Source of the DNA: Hordeum vulgare subsp. vulgare
Lineage: Eukaryota > Streptophyta > Magnoliopsida > Poales > Poaceae
DNA: 64,000 nt
Assembly (NCBI RefSeq): GCF_904849725.1
Contig: NC_058524.1
Coordinates: 547,959,763-548,023,762, forward strand
Direction of reading: 5' to 3'
A program made the translations under genes and the position numbers. The notes below the pieces were generated by a model. That model had not been told where the DNA came from and did no database searches. It worked only from the letters and a program-made list of their open reading frames with translations. This document shows, in pieces, positions 21,910 through 34,328 of the stretch; position 1 is the first letter of the stretch, and the number at the start of each line of letters is the position of its first letter.

Positions 21910-24900
21910 TGTGACAGCCCGATGCCGACGCTCCAGAAGATTCCTCCCTTTATTTTGTTTTCGTCGTGTGGCTATTTTATTTTGTGGGTTGCATCATCAT
22001 TTAGCTTGCATCATCGCATCATGCATGGCATCATGTCAACTGTGTGTTGTCGGTGTTGCTTGTTGCTCCGTGTTGTTGCTTGTGAGTGCTTGTGAGTGTG
22101 GCGTCGTTTGTTGGCGTGAAGAGAGTGCGCGCGTGAGAGCCACCGCTAAACCCTGTTGCATCGTGAACCAATCCCCTCCTCTCTTCTCGTTGATTTTGTT
22201 TTGGGGTTGTGTAAAAGTTCCGTTTAAACCCCTTTTAAAAATCGTCTTCTTTCAAAATCATTTTATTAAATATAGGGGCAACCCTTGGGTTTTCTTTATT
22301 TTATCCTTTTGTTTTATTTTAAAGTCGTCTCATTTTCTTTTCTCTTTTAGAGGGCTTTTATTTTATTCTTTAAATAAAAGAGGTTTTATTTTGTTCTTCA
22401 AAAGGGATTAATTTTTAATTCTTCAAAAGATTTTATTTTATTCGTTTAAAAAAAGGCCCAATCTATTTTTAGAGTTGGGGTTTATTTTTAAAGGAGCAAA
22501 GGCATTTTCTTCATTTTATTATTTATTATTATTTTTTTCCGTTCCTTTGTTAAAAGCCTTTTCTTTAGTTAAACTTTCTGTTTTAAAAGTTAAAAAAAAC
22601 ATTAGGGGGAGGGAGCCCAGCCGAGCACGCCAAGGACCAGCGCCCCCCTGACCTAGCCCAGCCCGTAGCTCCTTCTCCCGTTTCCTCCAGCGCCGCTAGC
22701 CCCGTCCCCTCCCGCAGCCCCTCGTCCTCCCCCGTGCTCGATCCCCTCCTCGTCATCCCCGTCCCAGCGCCGTCCTCCTCCCGAGCCGCGCCGCCTCGTC
22801 GCCCCGCCATGCCGCCGCCGCACTCTCAGCCTCGCCGCGCCGCCGTGACACCTCCCCGACGCGCGCCAGCAGTCCCGCCGCCGGCCTCATGCTCCCGCCC
22901 CCCGCGCGCCCGTCGCCATCGTTGCCCTCGCCGGTGCCCGCCTCGTCCGGGCCCCTCGCCGCGCTCCTCCCTCGGCTCGCCGTCCCGAACCGCAGCAGCG
23001 CCCCGCGTCGCCTGCTCCGCCTTCCCGCGCGCTGCTCGCCGTTCTCCCCGCCGGTCGCCTCCGCCTCGCCGGTCTTCCCCCGCGGTTCTCGCCGCCGTTC
23101 CTTGCCGGTACCCTGCCTGCGCCGCGCCGCCTTGGTCCCGTGCCAAGCCGCCGCTGTTGCTGTGTTGTTGCTGTTTTTTTGCATGCTGCTGCCCTGGTTG
23201 CTGCTGAAGCCGCTGCTTGTCGCCGTTAGCTGTTGCTGTGCATGCTGTCGCGATGCTAGTCTGATGCTGTTGCTGTTGTCGAGCCTGCATTTGTGCCGTT
23301 CTGGTGTTTGCTGCGTGTCGCCATGCCGTGTTGTCCGCCTTGCTGTATGCTGCTGTTGCCGTGCTTGCTTGCCGCTGCTTGTCGCGTACTCGCATCGCTG
23401 TGCTGTTGCTACTGTCGTCGTTGCCTCTAGCTGCTGCCGGTTTGCTGCCGTGTAGCTGTTGCTTGCTGCGCTAGATTGTTGTTACTGTAGGTGTTGCGCT
23501 GCTCTGTTGTCTGATGTGCTTGCTTGCTTAGTCGCTGTAGTTGCTAGGCTGCTTGCCTACCGATGCGTGTTGCTGATGCTAGTTGCTATGCTGCTGCTTG
23601 CCTGCTTGCTGCTATTGTTTGCTGCTGCCCATGATGCTGCTTGCGCTTGCTGTTGCCGAGTTTGCCTGATATGGTGGCTAGCCTGCTATGCATGCTAGGC
23701 TAGTTGTTGTAGTTGCTGCTAGCTTGGCTTAGCTGTTGCTCTTGTTGCTTGCCCGCCTGATGCTTTGCTGCTGTTAGCTGCTAGGGGTAGTTTGCTATTG
23801 CTGCTAGGTTGATGTTAGCTGCCTGAAGCTTTGCTAAGTTGTTGTGCATTTTGCTGCTAGCTAGATAGATGTTGTTAGGTGCCGATGCTGTTGCCTGTCG
23901 CTGGCTGTTGCTTTGCTTCACTTGCTAATAGATGTGTTGATGCTAGCTACTGTTGCTAGGTTGCTTGCTGTGCCTTAGCCGCTGCTGCTATAGCTAGTGT
24001 TGTTGATGTTGCTTTGCTTTGCTTGCTTGCGTGTTGCTGCCGCTTGCGTCGCCGCGTGCACCAACCCCCCTCCATGGAATCGACAAGTTCGCCGCGAGTA
24101 CCACGACGTCCTCGACGGCCTCTTCGGAAACGTGATCGACCACCGACGCCGAAGACACTGTGCCGACGAGAAGAACCGTGAACGACAACCGCCGATGAGA
24201 CCCGAGCACCACAACGACGACTACTTCCACGACTTCCACGACGTCCGCTACGAACCGATCCGCTTCGAATCGCACGCTTCGAAGGTATACCGATGGGACG
24301 TGTCGTGTACCGAACACATATGATGTATGAGATGTATGCATGTATGCACCGTATGTTTGACCGTTGCACGTTGTTTTCCTCTGTGTTGTGCCCGACACAT
24401 GGGAACCCGGTAACCGGGATCACCCCATCTTATTTACCGTCCCGCACGCGTTCCCAGTACGTTGGCATGATATCTCGACGAGTTATCAGGGTAGGAACGT
24501 TGCCGTGGCTTCGTTTCCGTCTTGTCGACACAGTTTCCCTTTCGCTCGTCGTGGCGACACCTGCTTCTCTCCCTTCTTTCCGTGGTTGAACTTGCATGCA
24601 TAACGCATTCATGGCATATAATCATGTGTTGCATGTTTCTTCTGCCGTAGCTCCGATCTATGTTTCGCGAGTTAAACCGTCTAGGATGCCATGTAGGACC
24701 ACCGCTTCACCCCTTGCCATGCTAACAACAGTTTAAAATTGCCGTGTAATTAATCGGGAGTAAACTAAATATTTAAATGTGGAGTTTCGTCGATATGTAA
24801 CCCGTTGCATATCGAGCTTCATTTAATGTGTAGTGTTTGCGTGAGGTGTTTTGCCATGCCATCCCTTGCATGTTGACCTGATCATGCATCATAGTAGGTT

Positions 24901-26756
24901 GTGCATCATGTTGTGCATCGTGTGGTGAATATTTGTGTTGATGTTTGTTTCCGGTTTGCTCCGTCTCGATAGAGTTCCGCAAGCGTGTCGGAATGTGAGG
25001 AACCGTTCGACTACATTGGTTCGTCTGCTTCTCGGAGTCATTCTTCTTCCAAGCGGGATCTCAGGCAAGATGACCATTTCCCCAGATACCATTACTATCT
25101 TTGCCATGCTAGTTTTATCGTTTCTGTCGTTATGTCTAGTTGCCTACCACATGTTAAATATCAGCCTCTCAACAATGCCATGAAACCTTCAACCTGTTCG
25201 ACCTAGCAAACCACTGATTGGCTATGTTACTGCTTGCTTAACCCTGTTGTTAGCGTTGCTAGTTGCAGGTGCAGTTGCTTCCATGTGATAACATGGGTCC
25301 CTTTTCTTATCACCATATTAAATGCTATTTAATTTAATGCACATATATACTTGGTAAAAGGTGGAAGGCTCGGCCTTTCTAGCTTGGTGTTCTGTTCCAC
25401 CTTTGCTCCGTTAGTTTCGGCTACCGGTGTTATGTTCCATAATTGAGTGCTCCTAACACGATCGGGGTTGTTATGGGGACCCCCTGGATAATTCGTTTTA
25501 GATTAAAGCTGGTCTGGCAAGGCCCAACATTGGTACTACATTTGCCCAACATAATAATTTGATAATTTGAAATGCATAGGGAGTCAGCGCTACCCGAGGA
25601 GTAATTCTACATAATACAGGGGGGCCAGTGCTGTTGGTGCTGGTCCAAAACTAGAGCCGTTTGCGGGGCCAACCTGGGGCAACTCGGGAGATTTCTATCA
25701 AGCCACCGTACGATGTGCTTATCCGTCGTGTCCTGAGAACAAGATACGCGACTCCTATCGGGATCGTCGACACGCCGGGCGGCCTTGCTGGATTAGTTTT
25801 ACCTTTGACGAGATATCTTGTGCATCGGGATTCCGGTGATGCTTTGGGTAATCTCAGAGTTGAGGTTTTCCACTAGGGAATCCGACGAGATCGCGAGCTT
25901 CGTGATTGAGGATTTCTATGCGGCTTGTGGTAATTTGTGATGGACTAGTTGGAGCACCCCTACAGGGTTAAATCTTTTCGGAAAGCCGTGCCCGCGGTTA
26001 TGTGGCAACGTGGAAACTTTGTTTAACACCGGTTCTAGACAACTTGAAGTTAACTTAATTAAAATATGCCCACTGTGTGCGTAACCGTGACTGTCTCTTT
26101 CGTGAGTTCCTTCTCCGATCGAGGACACGGTGGGGTTATGTCTGACGTAGGTAGGTGTTCAGGATCATTCATTTGATCATCAGTAGTCACGTCCGTTATG
26201 CGTAGATCTTCTCCTCTTATTTCTTGTACTCGTAAGTTTAGCCACCAAATATATGCTTAGCCGCTGCTGCAACCTCACCACTTAACCATACCTTACCCAT
26301 TAAGCTTTGCTAGTCTTGATACCTTTGGAAATGAGATTGCTGAGTCCCCTGTGGCTCACAGATTACTACAACAACAGTTGCTGGTACAGGTAAAGGTTAC
26401 TTGACGCGAGCACGTTGATTGTACATTTGGAGTTGCTTCTTCTTCTTCTTCTTCATCGATCTAGGATGGGTTCCAGGCTGGCAGCCTGGGATAGCAAGGA
26501 TGGACGTCGTTCTTATTTTTCTCGTTTGTTTTCATCCGTAGTTGGACCCTCCTCTTACTCTTGATGATTATGTAATGTACTGTTGTGACTCTGATGTAGC
26601 TTGTGGTGAGTGTAAGCCAACTCTCTTTATATATCTCTTCTTTTCAGTACATGTACTTGTAACGATATCCATTCTTGCGACACGACGAGATGCACTTCTA
26701 TCCCTCACGAGGCCTTCGTGCCAAATTGAGGATAGGGTCGCATCTTGGGCGTGACA
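21910..26756 (+). repeat. LARD 3' LTR
   Basis: Colinear with 13946-18628. It carries an extra TTGCTGCTG-rich block of about 177 bp at 23508-23684 and a 9-bp deletion in the coding-like tail near 24230. Ends CTTGGGCGTGACA and is followed by the ATGCG target copy. Confidence 0.92.
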
Positions 26757-26761
26757 ATGCG

Positions 26762-27639
26762 TTTAGCACTTTGTTTCTATTACTAATAAAATTTTCGCAA
26801 CAAGTATGTGACTTCTTCATGACTAATGTGAGTCCATGGTATAGATGCACTTTCACCTTCCACCATTGCTAGCCTCTCTAGTGCCGCGCAATTCTTGCCG
26901 GTGCACAAACCCACCATATGCCTTCCTCAAAATAGCCACCATACCTACCTACTATGGCATTATCATAGCCATTCCTAGATATATTGCCATGCAACTCCCA
27001 CTGTTCCGTCTCATGACTTGTGTCGTCACTCTCATATTGCCATTGCATGATCGTAAGATAGCTAGCGAGATGTTTCAACGTCATACGCCAAGCTAGATCG
27101 TTGCACATCCCGGTACACTATCGGAGGCATTTTCTATAGAGTCGTCATCGTTCTAAGCTTTGAGCTGTGAGTAAATAAAAGTGTGATGATCATCATTATT
27201 AGAGCATTGTCCAATGTGAGGAAATTAAAAAAAGCCAAAGTTCCAAATAAATAAATAAAAGGAGAAAAAGAGGCCCAAGAGCCCAAATAAAAAAAATAGA
27301 AAAAGAGAGAAGGGACAATGCTACTATATTTTTCCACACTTGTGTGCTTCATAATAGCACCATGTTCTTCATGATTGAGAGCCTCTCGTTTCGTCACCAC
27401 CATATGCTAGTGGGAATCTTCATTATAGAAGTTGGCTTGTATATTCCAATGATGGGCTTCCTAAAAATTGCCCTAGGTCTTCATGAGCAAGCAAGTTCGA
27501 TGCACACCCACTAGTTCTTCTTTTGAGCTTTCACATACTTATAGCTCTAGTGCATCCTTTGTATGGCAATCCCTACTCATTCACATTGATATCTATTAAT
27601 TGGCATCTCCATAGCCCTTTGATACGCCGAGTCAATGTG
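26762..27639 (+). other. Element B 3' noncoding region, second part
   Basis: This continues B after the LARD. It has a purine/A-rich tract near 27225-27315 (AAAAGGAGAAAAAGAGGCCC). No credible gene. It ends at the ACCAT target of element C (27640-27644). Confidence 0.7.
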
Positions 27640-27644
27640 ACCAT

Positions 27645-29207
27645 TGATACGTCTATTTTGCATCATGCTTTCATGTTGATATTTATCGCTTTATGGGTTG
27701 TTATATTACTTTAGGGTACCATACTTATGCCTTTTCTCTCTTATTTTGCAAGGTTTATTTGAAGAGGGAGAATACCGGTAGCTGGAATTCTGGACTGGAA
27801 AAGGAGAAAATATGAGTCCTCTATTCTACGCAACTCCAAATGCCCTGAAAATCAACGTGGAATTTTTTGGGAATATATAAAAAATACTGGGCGAAAGAAG
27901 TACCAGAGGGGAGCTACCAGGGCCCCACAAGCCCAGTAGTCGCCACCCCCTAGTGGCGGCTACCAGGGCCCCACAAGCCTGGTAGCCGCCACCCCCTAGT
28001 GGCGGCTACAGGGCTTGTGGGCTCCCTGAAGGCCCACTGGCCCCCTCTTTTGCTATATGAAGGGTTTCGATCCAGAAAAATCAAGAAGGAGCTTTTTCGT
28101 GGTTTCGCTGCCGCCACGAGGCGGAACTTGAGCAGATCCAATCTAGAGCTCCGGGAGGACGATCCTGCCGGGGAAACTTCCCTCCCGGAGGGGGAAATCG
28201 TCGCCTTCGTCATCACCAACACTCCTCTCGTTGGAGGCGAGGCATCTTCATCAACATCTTCATCAACACCATCTCCTCTCCAATCCCTAGTTCATCTCTT
28301 GTAACCAATCTCCGTCTCGCGACTCCGATTGGTACTTGTAGGGTTGCTAGTAGTGTTGATTACTCTTTGTAGTTGATGCTAGTTGGATTACTTGGTGGAA
28401 GAGTTTATTTTCAGATCCTTGATGCTATTCATTACACCTCTGATCATGATTATGATTATGCTTTGTGAGTAGTTACTTTTGTTCCTGAGGACATGGGATA
28501 AGTCATACTAATAATAATCATGTGAATTTGGTATTCGTTCGGTATTTTGATATGCTGTATGTTGTCTTTTTCTCTAGTGGTGTTATGTGAACGTCGACTA
28601 CATAACACTTCACCATATTTGGGCCTAGAGGAAGGCATTGAGTAGTAGTAAGTAGATGATGGGTTGCTCGAGTGACAGAAGCTTAAACCCCAGTCTATGC
28701 GTTGCTTCGTAAGGGGCTGATTTGGATCCACTAGTTTAATGCTATGGTTAGACGTTGTCTTAATTCTTCTTTCGTAGTTGCGAATGCTTGCGAGAGGGGT
28801 TAATCATAAGTGGGATGCTTGTCCAAGTAAGGGTAGTACCCAAGCGCCGGTCCACCCACGTATCAAACTATCAAAGTAACGAACGTGAATCACATGAACA
28901 TGATGAAATTAGCATGACATAAATTCCCGTGTGTTCTCAGGAGTGCTTTTCCTCCTATAAGACTTTGTTCAGGCTTGTCCCTTGCTACAAAAGGGATTGG
29001 GCCACTTGCTGCACCGTTGCTACTACTTGTTACTTTTCGCTTGCTACGTTTCACCTCGCTACACCATCACTTGTTACCGTTACTTTCAGTGCTTGCAGTT
29101 CTTACCTTGCTGAAAACCGTTTATCAGAGCCTTCTGCTCCTCGTTGGGTTTGACACTCTTACTTATCGAAAAGACTACAATTGATCCCCTATACTTGTGG
29201 GTCATCA
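27645..29207 (+). repeat. Element C 5' LTR
   Basis: 1,563 bp, TGATACGTCTATTTTGCATC to GTGGGTCATCA. It is 38 bp longer than the 3' LTR, mainly because the left arm of the U3 hairpin is duplicated (27915-27962 and 27963-28010, each with CCACAAGCC and CGCCACCCCCTAGTGGCGGC). The TATA position reads GCTATATGAAGGG near 28053. Confidence 0.92.
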
Positions 29208-29218
29208 AGACTCTTTTC

Positions 29219-29236
29219 TGGCACAGTTTCCAGGGA
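29219..29236 (+). other. Element C primer-binding site (degenerate)
   Basis: TGGCACAGTTTCCAGGGA stands where relatives have TGGCGCCGTTGCCGGGGA. Five differences suggest this copy can no longer prime efficiently, assuming the usual tRNA. Confidence 0.65.
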
Positions 29237-29389
29237 GTGAAGCGCCTTTGGTAAGTGGAATTTGGTAAGGAAACATTTATATATTGTGCTGAAATTTATT
29301 GTCACTTGTCACTATGGAAACTGTTCCTTTGAGGAGTTTGTTTGGGGTAGGTACCCACTGAAAATATCTTTTATGAAATTCCTTCGGGT

Positions 29390-29944
29390 ATGCTTGAGAA
29401 ACTGCTGGCTAATCCTTTTACAGGAGATGGATCTTCACATCGAGACTTGCATATGACCTATGTAGATGAAGTTTGTGGTTTATTCAAGCTTGCACGTTTG
29501 CCCGAGGATGAGGTAAATAAGAAAGTCTTTCCTTTATCTTTGAAGGATAAGGCGTTGACATGGTATAGGCTATGTGATGATACTGGATCATGGGACTACA
29601 ATCGGTTGAAATTGGAATTTCATCAAAAGTTCTATCCTATGCATTTAGTACATCATGACCGGAATTATATTTATAACTTTTGGCCTCGTGACAGGGGAAG
29701 CATAGCTCAAGCTTGGGGGAGGCTTAAATGAATGCTATATTCATGCCCCAATCATGAGCTCTCGAGAGAAACTATCACTCAAAACTTTTATGCTCGGCTT
29801 CCTCATGAAGATCGTACCATGCTTGACACTTCTTGTACCGGTTCTTTTATGAAGAAGGATATTGACCACAAGTGGAATTTATTGGAAAGAATCAAACATA
29901 ACTCTAAAGATGGGAGCTGGAAGAAGGTAAGGAGTCAGGTATGA
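29390..29944 (+). pseudogene. Element C gag core
   Basis: Athila-type gag core: DLHMTYVDEVCGLFKLARLP, LSLKDKALTWYRL, FHQKFYPMHLVHHDRNYIYN and QNFYARLPHEDRTMLDTSCT. A single in-frame TGA (29729-29731) splits two otherwise continuous open pieces. The N-terminus is not recognisable before about 29390, and a stop at 29942 separates it from the protease region. Gag would form the particle shell. The start is not defined; the piece is shorter than a complete Athila gag, so part has been lost. Confidence 0.82.
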
Positions 29945-30083
29945 ATTTCCAGTTTGATTGCGTTAAATCTTTTGTTGAAACAAACACTTCTAGACATTTT
30001 AGCGCTAAGTATGGACTTGACTCTGAGATAGTAGCTTCTCTATGTGAATCTTTTGCTGCTCATGTTGATCTTCCCAAAGAGAA

Positions 30084-31742
30084 GTGGTTAAGTATCTTCC
30101 TCCTGTAGAAACCAACATAGTCAAAACCAATCTAGTTGAGGAGAAAGTCATTGCTTTTAGTGATCTTGTTGTTCCTTGTGCCTACACAGAGAAACCACCT
30201 TATCCTGCTAGGAAAAAGGATTATTCTAAAGATCCAACTGTGATACGTAGGGGTTACATTAGACCACTTGCACCCCCTGAGGAAATTAGAGTTGCACCTA
30301 GTGTTGCTATTATCAAAGATCTCTTAGCCGAAGACATAGACGGGCATGTTATCAAATTCTATGAGGACTCCTCTAGAATTGCTAAACCTCACGCGACAGA
30401 CAAATACGGACATGTAGTAGGCCTGCCCGTTGTTTCTGTCAAGATAGGAGATCGCTGTTACCATGGTTTACGTGATATGGGTGCTAGTGTTAGTGAAATA
30501 CCCCGTTCCCTATATGATGAAATCAAAGATGAGATTGCACCTGCTGAGTTAGAACCCATTGATGTCACTATTACGCTAGCTAATAGAGACACTATCTGCC
30601 CTCTGGGAATTGTGAGAGACGTAGAAGTCCTGTGTGGTAAGACGAAGTATCCTACTGATTTCCTCGTCCTTGCTACTGCACAAGATAGCTTTTGTCCCAT
30701 CATATTCGGTAGACCCTTTCTCAACACTGTCAATGCTCACATTGATTGCATTAAGCAGATTGTCACTGTTAGTTTCGAGGGTGTGTCTCATGAATTTAAC
30801 TTCTCCAAGTTTGGAAGACAACCCCATGAAAAAGAGTCGTCTGGTAGGGATGAAATCATTGCTCTTGCCTCTATTGTTGTACCTCCTACGGATCCTTTAG
30901 AGCAATATCTGCTTGAGCATGAAAATGATATGCATATGGATGAAAGAGATGAGATAGATAAAATTGTCTTAGAACAATATCCTATTCACAAGAATAATTT
31001 TCCTGTTGAACTGCTTGGGGATCCTCCCCCACCGAAGGGTGATCCTGTGTTCGAGCTTAAACAGTTGCCTGATACTCTTAAGTATGCCTATCTTGATGAG
31101 AAGGAGATAGATCATGTTATTATTAGTGCTAGCCTCTCGGATCATGAAGAAAAGAAGTTACTAAAAACTCTCAGGAAGCACCGTGCTGCTATTGGATATA
31201 CTCTTGATGATCTTAAGGGTATTAGTCCCACTCTATATCAGCACAAGATTAAAACTGATCCTGACTTCAAACCAGTTGTTGATCATCAAAGGAGATTAAA
31301 TCCTAAGATGAAAGAGGTCGTTAGAAAGGAAAGATTAAAGCTTCTGGAAGCAGGAATCATTTATCCTGTTGCTCATAGTGATTGGGTAAGTCCAGTACAT
31401 TGCGTACCTAAGAAGGGATGTATCACCGTCGTTCCTAATGATAAGAATGAATTAATCCCACAAAGGATTATTACTGTCTATAGGATGGTGATAGACTTCC
31501 GGAAACTGAACAAGGCAACCAGGAAAGACCATTATCCTTTGCCGTTTATCGACCAAATGCTAGAAAGGCTATCCAAAGACACACACTTCTGCTTTCTAGA
31601 CGGTTATTCAGGTTTCTCACAAATACCTGTTGCACAATCTGATCAGGAGAAAACCACTTCACCTGCCCCTTCGGTACCTTTGCTTATAGACGTATGCCTT
31701 TTGGCTTATGCAATGCACCTGCCACCTTTCAAAGATGTATGA
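30084..31742 (+). pseudogene. Element C protease and RT N-terminal half
   Basis: An open frame of 552 codons. The protease block is GLRDMGASVSEIPRSLYDEI (DMG where relatives have DLG), with CPIIFGRPFLNTV near residue 212. RT begins around residue 385 with IKTDPDFKPVVDHQRRLNP, ERLKLLEAGIIYPVAHSDWV, MVIDFRKLNKATRKDHYPLP and CFLDGYSGFSQIPVAQSDQE. One missing base just after the last block (about 31660-31670) shifts the frame, and the ORF ends at a spurious stop at 31740. The RT then continues in another frame from 31694. This would be polyprotein cleavage and cDNA synthesis in the cytoplasmic particle. Confidence 0.87.
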
Positions 31743-32723
31743 TGGCTATATTCTCTGACTTTTGTGAAAAGATTGTCGAGGTTTTCATGGATGACTTTTC
31801 CGTTTACGGGTCTTCCTTTGATGATTGCCTCAGCAACCTTGATCGAGTCTTACAGAGATGCAAAGATACCAACCTCGTCTTGAATTGGGAGAAGTGCCAC
31901 TTTATGGTTAATGAAGGCATCTTCTAGGACACAAAATTTCTCAAAGAGGCATTGAAGTTGATAAGGCTAAGGTTGATGCAATTGAGAAAATGCCTTGCCC
32001 CACAGATATCAGAGGTATACGAAGTTTCCTAGGTCATGTTGGTTTCTATAGAAGGTTCATTAAAGATTTCTCTAAGATTTCTAGGCCTCTTACCAACCTC
32101 TTGCAGAAGGATGTTCCTTTTGTATTTGATGAGGATTGTGAGGAAGCTTTTGAAATACTTAAGAAGGCTTTGATAACCGCACCTATTGTTCAACCACCTG
32201 ACTGGAACTTGCCCTATGAAATCATGTGTGACGCTAGTGATTATGATGTTGGTGCTGTTCTAGGACAAAGAGTCGACAAGAAGTTGAATGTTATTCACTA
32301 TGCTAGTAAAACTCTAGACAGTGCCCCAAGAAACTATGCCACTACGGAAAGGAGTTTTTAGCAGTCGTGTTTGCATGTGAAAAGTTCAGATCTTATATAG
32401 TTGACTCCAAATTCACTATTCACTCTGATCATGCTGCTATTAAGTACCTTATGGAGAAGAAGGACGCTAAGCCTAGGCTGATTACATGGGTTCTCCTGCT
32501 ACAAGAATTTGATTTGCACGTCCTTGACCGAAAGGGTGCTGATAACCCTGTAGCTGATAACTTGTCTAGGCTAGAGAATGTCCTTGATGACCCACGACCT
32601 ATTTACGACAGCTTCCCTGATGAGCAATTAAATGTCATCCGCGCTTCGCATAGTGCACCGTGGTATGCTGATTACGCAAATTATATCGTAGCCAAATACA
32701 TACCACCCAGTTTCACCTACTAG
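31694..32723 (+). pseudogene. Element C RT C-terminal half and RNase H
   Basis: This continues RT after the frameshift: MPFGLCNAPATFQRCMMAIF, then the catalytic FMDD (31784-31795), the Athila variant of YxDD. A second one-base loss at about 31925 and a third at about 32356 break the frame. The pieces between them read GIRSFLGHVGFYRRFIKDFS, DASDYDVGAVLGQRVDKKLN (RNase H) and [20 protein letters not shown]. RNase H would remove template RNA. The frame ends at a TAG (32721-32723) that lies in register with the integrase frame, so a single substitution separates RNase H from integrase. Confidence 0.87.
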
Positions 32724-34043
32724 CAAAATAAGAAATTCTTCTTTGATTTGAGACACTACTTTTGGGATGATCCTCGCCTTTATAAGGAAGGAGTAGATGG
32801 TGTTATTAGACGTTGTGTACTTCAACATGAACAGGGACAGATCCTGCAGAAGTGTCATTCTGAATCCTACGGAGGACACCATGCTGGAGATAGAACTGCT
32901 CATAAGGTATTGCAATCAGGTTTCTATTGGCTCACTCTCTTCAAGGATGCCCGTAAGTTTGTCTTGTCTTGTGACGAATGTCAAAGAATAGGGAACATCA
33001 GTAAACGTCAAGAAATTCCTATGAACTATTCACTTGTCATTGAGCCGTTTGATGTCTGGGGCTTTGATTATATGGGACCCTTCCCGAGTTCCAATGGGTA
33101 CACTCACATCTTAGTTGTTGTGGATTACGTCACTAATTGGGTAGAAGCTATCCCCACTAAAAATGTTGATCACCACACCTCTATTAAGATGCTTAAAGAA
33201 GTCATTTTCCCAAGATTTGGAGTCCCTAGATATCTGATGACTGATGGCGGTTCACACTTCATTCATGGTGTTTTACGCAAGATGCTTGCTAAGTATGATG
33301 TCAAACATAGAGTTGCGTCTCCTTATCATCCTCAGTCTAGTGGTCAAGTGGAGTTGAGTAATAGGGAGATCAAATTGATCTTACAAAAGACTGTCAATAG
33401 ATCTCGAAAGAATTGGTCTAGTAAACTTGACGATGCACTATGGGCTTATAGGACTGCTTATAAGAATCCCATGGTCATGTCGCCGTATAAAATGGTTTAC
33501 GGTAAGGCCTGTCATTTACCTCTTGAGCTGGAACACAAAGCTTATTGGGCAATCAAAGAGCTTAACTTCGATTTCAAACTTGCCGGTGAGAAGCGGTTGT
33601 TTGATATCAGCTCATTAGATGAATGGAGGGACCGGGCATATGAGAATGCCAAGTTGTTCAAGGAAAAGGTTAAGACATGGCACGATAAAAGAATACAGAA
33701 ACGAGAGTTCAATGTAGGTGATTATGTCCTGCTATACAATTCTCGCTTAAGATTCTTCATAGGCAAGCTTCTCTCTAAATGGGAAGGTCCTTCCGTTATC
33801 GAGGAAGTATATCGTTACGGTGCCATCAAAATCAATAACACGGAAGGAAATTTTCCTAGAGTGGTAAATGGGCAAAGAATCAAGCATTATATCTCCGGTA
33901 CTCCCATAAATGTTGACACCAATATCATCAATATCATAACTCCAGAGGAGTACATAAGGGATGTTTATCAGCCTGTTTCAGACCCTGAAAATGAAGAGGT
34001 ATTTGTTTCGGTAAGTAATTGGACTCCGAAACTTTTCCAATAG
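32724..34043 (+). pseudogene. Element C integrase
   Basis: An open frame to 34041. The HHCC zinc motif is HSESYGGHH and, 30 residues on, SCDECQRIG. The catalytic DDE triad is visible in order: the Asp of FDYMGPF, the Asp of LMTDGGSHF and the Glu of SGQVELSNREIK. The C-terminal domain follows (FNVGDYVLLYNSRLRFF, KLLSKWEGPSVIEEVY). All key residues are present, so the enzyme portion looks undamaged, but it lies downstream of a TAG and three shifts and would not be translated as part of pol. It would insert cDNA into nuclear DNA. Confidence 0.9.
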
Positions 34044-34096
34044 GAAATTTTCTCTATTTTGGAATTTTTGGAAAATTAGAAAAATAAAAAGCAGTC

Positions 34097-34244
34097 CGGA
34101 GAGCGCACGAGGCGGCCACAAGCTTGGTAGCTGCCACCTACCCCCCTAGCGGCGGCTACAGGGCTTGTGGGCACCTTGTGTGCCTCCCGGACTCCGTTTT
34201 CTTGCAGAGCACTCCTTCTGTTCCAGAAAAAATCATTATATATA
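34097..34244 (+). promoter_or_regulatory. Internal hairpin plus TATA box upstream of the post-pol ORF
   Basis: Arms 34097-34136 and 34150-34196 form an imperfect hairpin with the same core as the LTR U3 hairpins (CCACAAGC with GCTTGTGGG, AGCTGCC with GGCGGCT). TATATATA follows at 34237-34244, preceded by CCAGAAAAAATCA, which also occurs just after the TATA box of the C LTRs (36668-36680). It lies between integrase and the ORF at 34329, not in an LTR. A promoter role is inference from position and similarity. Confidence 0.6.
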
Positions 34245-34328
34245 CGCCCGAGGGTTTTGATCTCCGTATCACGCAGTTTTCTTCTGTTTTCGTTTCGAGC
34301 CTGTTTTCCGCCGCAGATCTAGGTCAAG

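Larger units (their letters stand above)
13946..26756 (+). mobile_element. LARD (Sukkula/Erika-like large retrotransposon derivative)
   Basis: Two very long LTRs (13946-18628, 4,683 bp; 21910-26756, 4,847 bp) enclose a 3,281-bp internal domain with no gag or pol. A perfect ATGCG duplication flanks it (13941-13945 and 26757-26761). A Met-type primer site follows the first LTR. LARDs are known non-autonomous elements of Triticeae with LTRs near 4.5 kb and a conserved noncoding internal domain near 3.5 kb; barley Sukkula is the model. Family assignment is by architecture only. It interrupts element B's 3' region. Confidence 0.92.
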
